From Pelagicoccus mobilis (lineage in GTDB: Bacteria > Verrucomicrobiota > Verrucomicrobiia > Opitutales > Opitutaceae): a stretch of DNA of 64,000 nt. Below the pieces are notes generated by a model. It was not told the origin of the DNA. It did not search any database and worked only from the letters and a program-made list of their open reading frames with translations. Both the position numbers and the translations under genes were made by a program. The stretch spans positions 37,634 to 101,633 of the forward strand of contig NZ_JAENIL010000027.1 in the NCBI RefSeq assembly GCF_016595505.1, given 5' to 3'. Shown in pieces: positions 61,904-64,000 of the stretch. Position 1 is the first letter of the stretch. Each line of letters begins with the position of its first letter.

Positions 61904-61936
61904 CAAAAAAAGCGACTCGGAAGTATCCGAGTCGCT
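61904..61936 (-). terminator. Rho-independent terminator after receiver gene
   Basis: On the minus strand perfect 11-base arms AGCGACTCGGA and TCCGAGTCGCT around a four-base loop are followed by a run of seven T. It separates the receiver gene (61971-62339) from the phosphatase gene, so the two are not on one transcript unless read-through occurs. Confidence 0.93.
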
Positions 61937-61970
61937 GATACGAAAACTTGTTTTTAACCTGTCTGGAAGC

Positions 61971-62339
61971 CTAGGTGGTCGGCACGCTATCGTGACATGT
62001 TTCCACGATACGGACGAGCTCCTTGATGTTGAATGGCTTTGCCAGGGTGGCGACGAGGTTGGGGTATTTGAAGTGGCGAGCTTCGTCGTGGAAGCCGGAA
62101 ATGATGATGAACTTGGTCTTGATGTTCTGCCAGCCTGCGAGGAACTCGAGCACCATTTCTCCGGAGAGGCGTGGCATCTTGAGGTCGAGGAGAACCACGT
62201 CGAACTGGTGGTTGGGATCGGAGAGGACTGAAACTGCGTTGTGTCCGTCGCAAAGTACCGAGACGTCATGTTCTTCGCCGAAAACGGTGAAGAGCAGGAG
62301 TCGGATTGCGGGATCGTCGTCTACGATTAGAATTTTCAT
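61971..62339 (-). CDS. Single-domain CheY-like response regulator
   Basis: A 122-residue receiver domain. It starts MKILIVDDDPAIRLLL (acidic pocket), the phospho-acceptor Asp is in VVLLDLKMPRLSG, the switch residue region reads IIISGFHDEARHF and the conserved Lys is in ATLAKPFN. No output domain, so it acts by protein contact or phosphate transfer. It lies between another receiver-type gene and a PP2C phosphatase with a FliM-like CheY-docking motif. Terminator follows at once. Confidence 0.93.
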   Translation of the reverse strand: MKILIVDDDPAIRLLLFTVFGEEHDVSVLCDGHNAVSVLSDPNHQFDVVLLDLKMPRLSGEMVLEFLAGWQNIKTKFIIISGFHDEARHFKYPNLVATLAKPFNIKELVRIVETCHDSVPTT

Positions 62340-62501
62340 GTTCCTGAGCTGTGTAGCGGTTTGGGTGGGTTGAGTGGATTGGATCTCTGCGTAAGGAGCT
62401 TAGTTGAGAGAGGGTGAGTTTCCTATAGATCGACTGGGATAGGAGATTCTGAGGTGAAATCTTTGGGGTTTTCCTGCAATTAGCCGCTTTGTTACAGGTG
62501 G

Positions 62502-63197
62502 CTAGTTGTTTCCTGACAGGCAGGGCTTCTTGATCTTGGTGATTAGGGGCGAGGAGAAGCTGCCGGCGTCGAAAAGCGTGTTGTTCATCTTGCCGTAGAA
62601 TTTCTGGATCTCGGTTTCCATGCAGCGGGCGGTCTCCCGGATGGTGGAGATGTCGGAGGGCTCGATCCAGTATTTCTCGGTAATGCTAGAGAGGAATTCG
62701 ACCTTTTCGGCGATGGCGGCGACTGCAGCCATGGAGTCCGCGAGCATATCGCTCTCGGTGGGGGAGAGTTTGGGTTGGACGAAGGGTTCTTCGGCCTGGG
62801 GCTTTACGGTAGCGGTTTGGGGCTCGTCTACCGGCTGCTGGCTGAGGGTGAGCGTGCGTACGACTTCGAGCAGGTTGCGGTAGTTGAAGGGCTTGGGGAA
62901 AATTTTGCTGGCTCCGAGCTCGTTGAATTGGGCTTCGGACTGTGGATTCAAGTAGCCGGTGAGGACGATGACGGGGACGTTCGGGTGGGCGGCCTTAACT
63001 GCTTCGATGACCTGGAGGCCGTCTTTCTTGGGGAGGTGGTAGTCGAGAATGATGAGGTCGTTGGATTCGGATAGGCCTTTGTTGATGCCGTCGTCGCCAT
63101 TGTCCGCTTCGTCGACGTCGAATTCGTCCTTTAGGACTTCGCGCATGACCATACGGAGCGCGGGATCGTCTTCTACGAGTAGTACGTTCTTTTTCAT
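62502..63197 (-). CDS. Response regulator with C-terminal helical extension
   Basis: A 231-residue protein. A receiver domain occupies 1-120 (MKKNVLLVEDDPALRMVMRE, Asp in LIILDYHLPKKDG, PVIVLTGYLNP, FPKPFNYRNLL). Residues about 125-231 are polar and then helical (MLADSMAAVAAIAEKVEFLSS), without a DNA-binding or enzymatic domain I recognise. ATG 63197 lies one base after the stop of the upstream PAS protein gene, so the two are translationally linked. The tail may serve dimerisation or partner binding. Confidence 0.88.
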   Translation of the reverse strand: MKKNVLLVEDDPALRMVMREVLKDEFDVDEADNGDDGINKGLSESNDLIILDYHLPKKDGLQVIEAVKAAHPNVPVIVLTGYLNPQSEAQFNELGASKIFPKPFNYRNLLEVVRTLTLSQQPVDEPQTATVKPQAEEPFVQPKLSPTESDMLADSMAAVAAIAEKVEFLSSITEKYWIEPSDISTIRETARCMETEIQKFYGKMNNTLFDAGSFSSPLITKIKKPCLSGNN

Positions 63198-63198
63198 C

Positions 63199-63714
63199 TT
63201 AGTTGTCTCCGATCTGGTGTTGGTTTTGTTGGTAGTGGTCGGCCACGAGCTTGATTTGTCGTGAAGGGGGGAGTTCGTGTCCGGCAAAGAAGAGGGCTAT
63301 GGTTTGGCCTTGGACGTTGCGGACGGGAAATTTGGAGCCGTGGAGCCAGGTCTTGCCCCAAGCGAGGGTGATCAGTTCTCGCGTTTCGAGAATGGGCTTT
63401 TGGCGGTTGGCCACGAATTGGTCGGCGGCGGCTAGGTTTGCGTCGTCTTCCAGCCAGAAGATGGGGGGACCTGAATTGCGGTGCTCGTCGAGCGAGGGGA
63501 GTCGCATGCGGAGCAGCTCGCGGCCTTTTTTGTTGAGATAGAAGATGTCGTCGCGGGCGAAGTAGCCGAAGACGCAGCAGCTGAGTTCCTCGAAGGCGCT
63601 GACGTTGGCCTGCAGGAGTTGCTTGGGGATGTCGAAGGCCCGGTCGAGTTCCTCGAGAGCGGATTCGAGGGCTTCGGGGAGGTTTGCTTGGAGCAGCTTC
63701 TCGTAGTCGGGCAT
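63199..63714 (-). CDS. PAS-like sensor protein without output domain
   Basis: A 171-residue soluble protein starting MPDYEKLLQANLPEAL. Residues about 45-165 resemble a PAS domain (SCCVFGYFARDDIFYLNKKG, TWLHGSKFPVRNVQGQTIALFFAG), with WLHGSKFPVRN typical of PAS/PAC ends. It carries no kinase domain. Directly followed by the response regulator gene. It may modulate that regulator or a separate kinase. The upstream ATG at 63756 would add 14 residues that do not look conserved. Confidence 0.75.
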   Translation of the reverse strand: MPDYEKLLQANLPEALESALEELDRAFDIPKQLLQANVSAFEELSCCVFGYFARDDIFYLNKKGRELLRMRLPSLDEHRNSGPPIFWLEDDANLAAADQFVANRQKPILETRELITLAWGKTWLHGSKFPVRNVQGQTIALFFAGHELPPSRQIKLVADHYQQNQHQIGDN

Positions 63715-63797
63715 GTTGGGCGTTGGTCGGTTGGGTGAGTACTCGAAGAGTAACATCGACCGTGGCTGGCGCTTCTTTAGCGGAAACTACTCAGCGG

Positions 63798-63819
63798 CAC
63801 CCCATTTTTGTTTGGGGTG
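63798..63819. terminator. Hairpin upstream of PAS gene
   Basis: Arms CACCCCA and TGGGGTG around an eight-base AT-rich loop, followed on the + strand by TTTTG. It could end a + strand transcript or be a leader hairpin of the PAS operon. No + strand gene is visible near it. The remaining bases to the window end hold only repeats and no credible gene. Confidence 0.45.
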
Positions 63820-63847
63820 TTTTGCTTAGCGTTTGGAGGAGGGGTGT

Positions 63848-63867
63848 GGCCGATGGGGACATCGGCC
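63848..63867. repeat. Palindromic repeat
   Basis: GGCCGATGGGGACATCGGCC: eight-base inverted arms around a four-base centre. Only copy seen in this window; lies in the intergenic end segment with a REP-like element 22 bases on. Confidence 0.6.
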
Positions 63868-63889
63868 GCTACCTGATCCGGTATTGGGC

Positions 63890-63913
63890 GGCAACGACGG
63901 ACGGACTGTTGCC
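63890..63913. repeat. REP-like palindrome, variant copy
   Basis: Begins GGCAACGACGGACGG and ends CTGTTGCC, so it shares GGCAACGACGGA and the closing GTTGCC with the sequence around the IS110 element but has a longer centre and lacks the GACGGAGC core used there. Another inverted repeat CGCTTTC/GAAAGCG follows at about 63,934. Confidence 0.6.
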
Positions 63914-64000
63914 CAAAGGGGCAAGAAACGGACCGCTTTCCCGAAAGCGTAAAATTCAGAGGGAAAGACTGACGCGGGCCGAAGCTGGAGAGATGCTGCC

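Overview
The window reads as a piece of a Gram-negative bacterial chromosome. A TonB-dependent outer-membrane receptor, signal-peptide proteins, an O-antigen-type glycan locus, a SMUG1-type uracil-DNA glycosylase, an HDOD protein and many PAS/GAF histidine kinases would fit Verrucomicrobiota (Opitutae-like). That taxonomic guess rests on gene content and general impression only. No rRNA or tRNA gene was seen.

Layout. 1-18,900 is mixed housekeeping and signalling: a GAF histidine kinase cut by the window edge, a solitary vsr endonuclease, an HDOD/Hpt pair, a rhodanese-MauE-peroxiredoxin operon, a TonB receptor, an EamA exporter, aat, msrB, a SMUG1-like glycosylase, a DnaQ-like exonuclease, a large hybrid kinase, an RluA-type pseudouridine synthase and an inositol-monophosphatase-like protein. 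18,960-27,600 holds an ArsC/Spx protein, an IS110-family insertion sequence, a SelW-like protein, recQ, a TlpA-like thioredoxin, an acyltransferase, dus and a GT-C-like membrane protein. 27,680-32,750 carries cheA and a PAS hybrid kinase. galE and then a long minus-strand glycan locus (55,463 down to 34,058, 17 genes with mostly tiny gaps or overlaps) follow. From 55,600 there is a divergent glycosyltransferase, a cytidylyltransferase-like gene and a three-gene secreted/TPR cluster. The right end is a PAS-REC-REC-PP2C signalling group.

Two things stand out. (1) In the glycan operon, genes for E1-alpha and E1-beta of a thiamine-diphosphate 2-oxoacid dehydrogenase sit directly upstream of a fusion protein. 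The fusion has a lipoyl domain, an E1/E3-binding peripheral domain and a PglD/NeuD-type sugar acyltransferase in place of the E2 catalytic domain. With the adjoining Gfo/Idh/MocA oxidoreductase and DegT aminotransferase, this suggests an amino sugar acylated directly from a 2-oxoacid through acyl-lipoamide, without acyl-CoA. (2) The IS110 element sits inside a REP-like palindrome at a GC core. Its non-coding end contains, in the order known for bridge RNAs, short segments matching both target halves and both donor ends, so a candidate bridge RNA and its guides can be read straight from the sequence.

The glycan locus looks lower in G+C than its flanks and contains repeated use of a PglD_N-like Rossmann module appended to other enzymes, an SDR-SDR fusion, an asparagine synthetase, a radical SAM protein and two methyltransferases. 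Many signalling proteins in the window lack DNA-binding outputs, suggesting phosphorelay or protein-interaction control.
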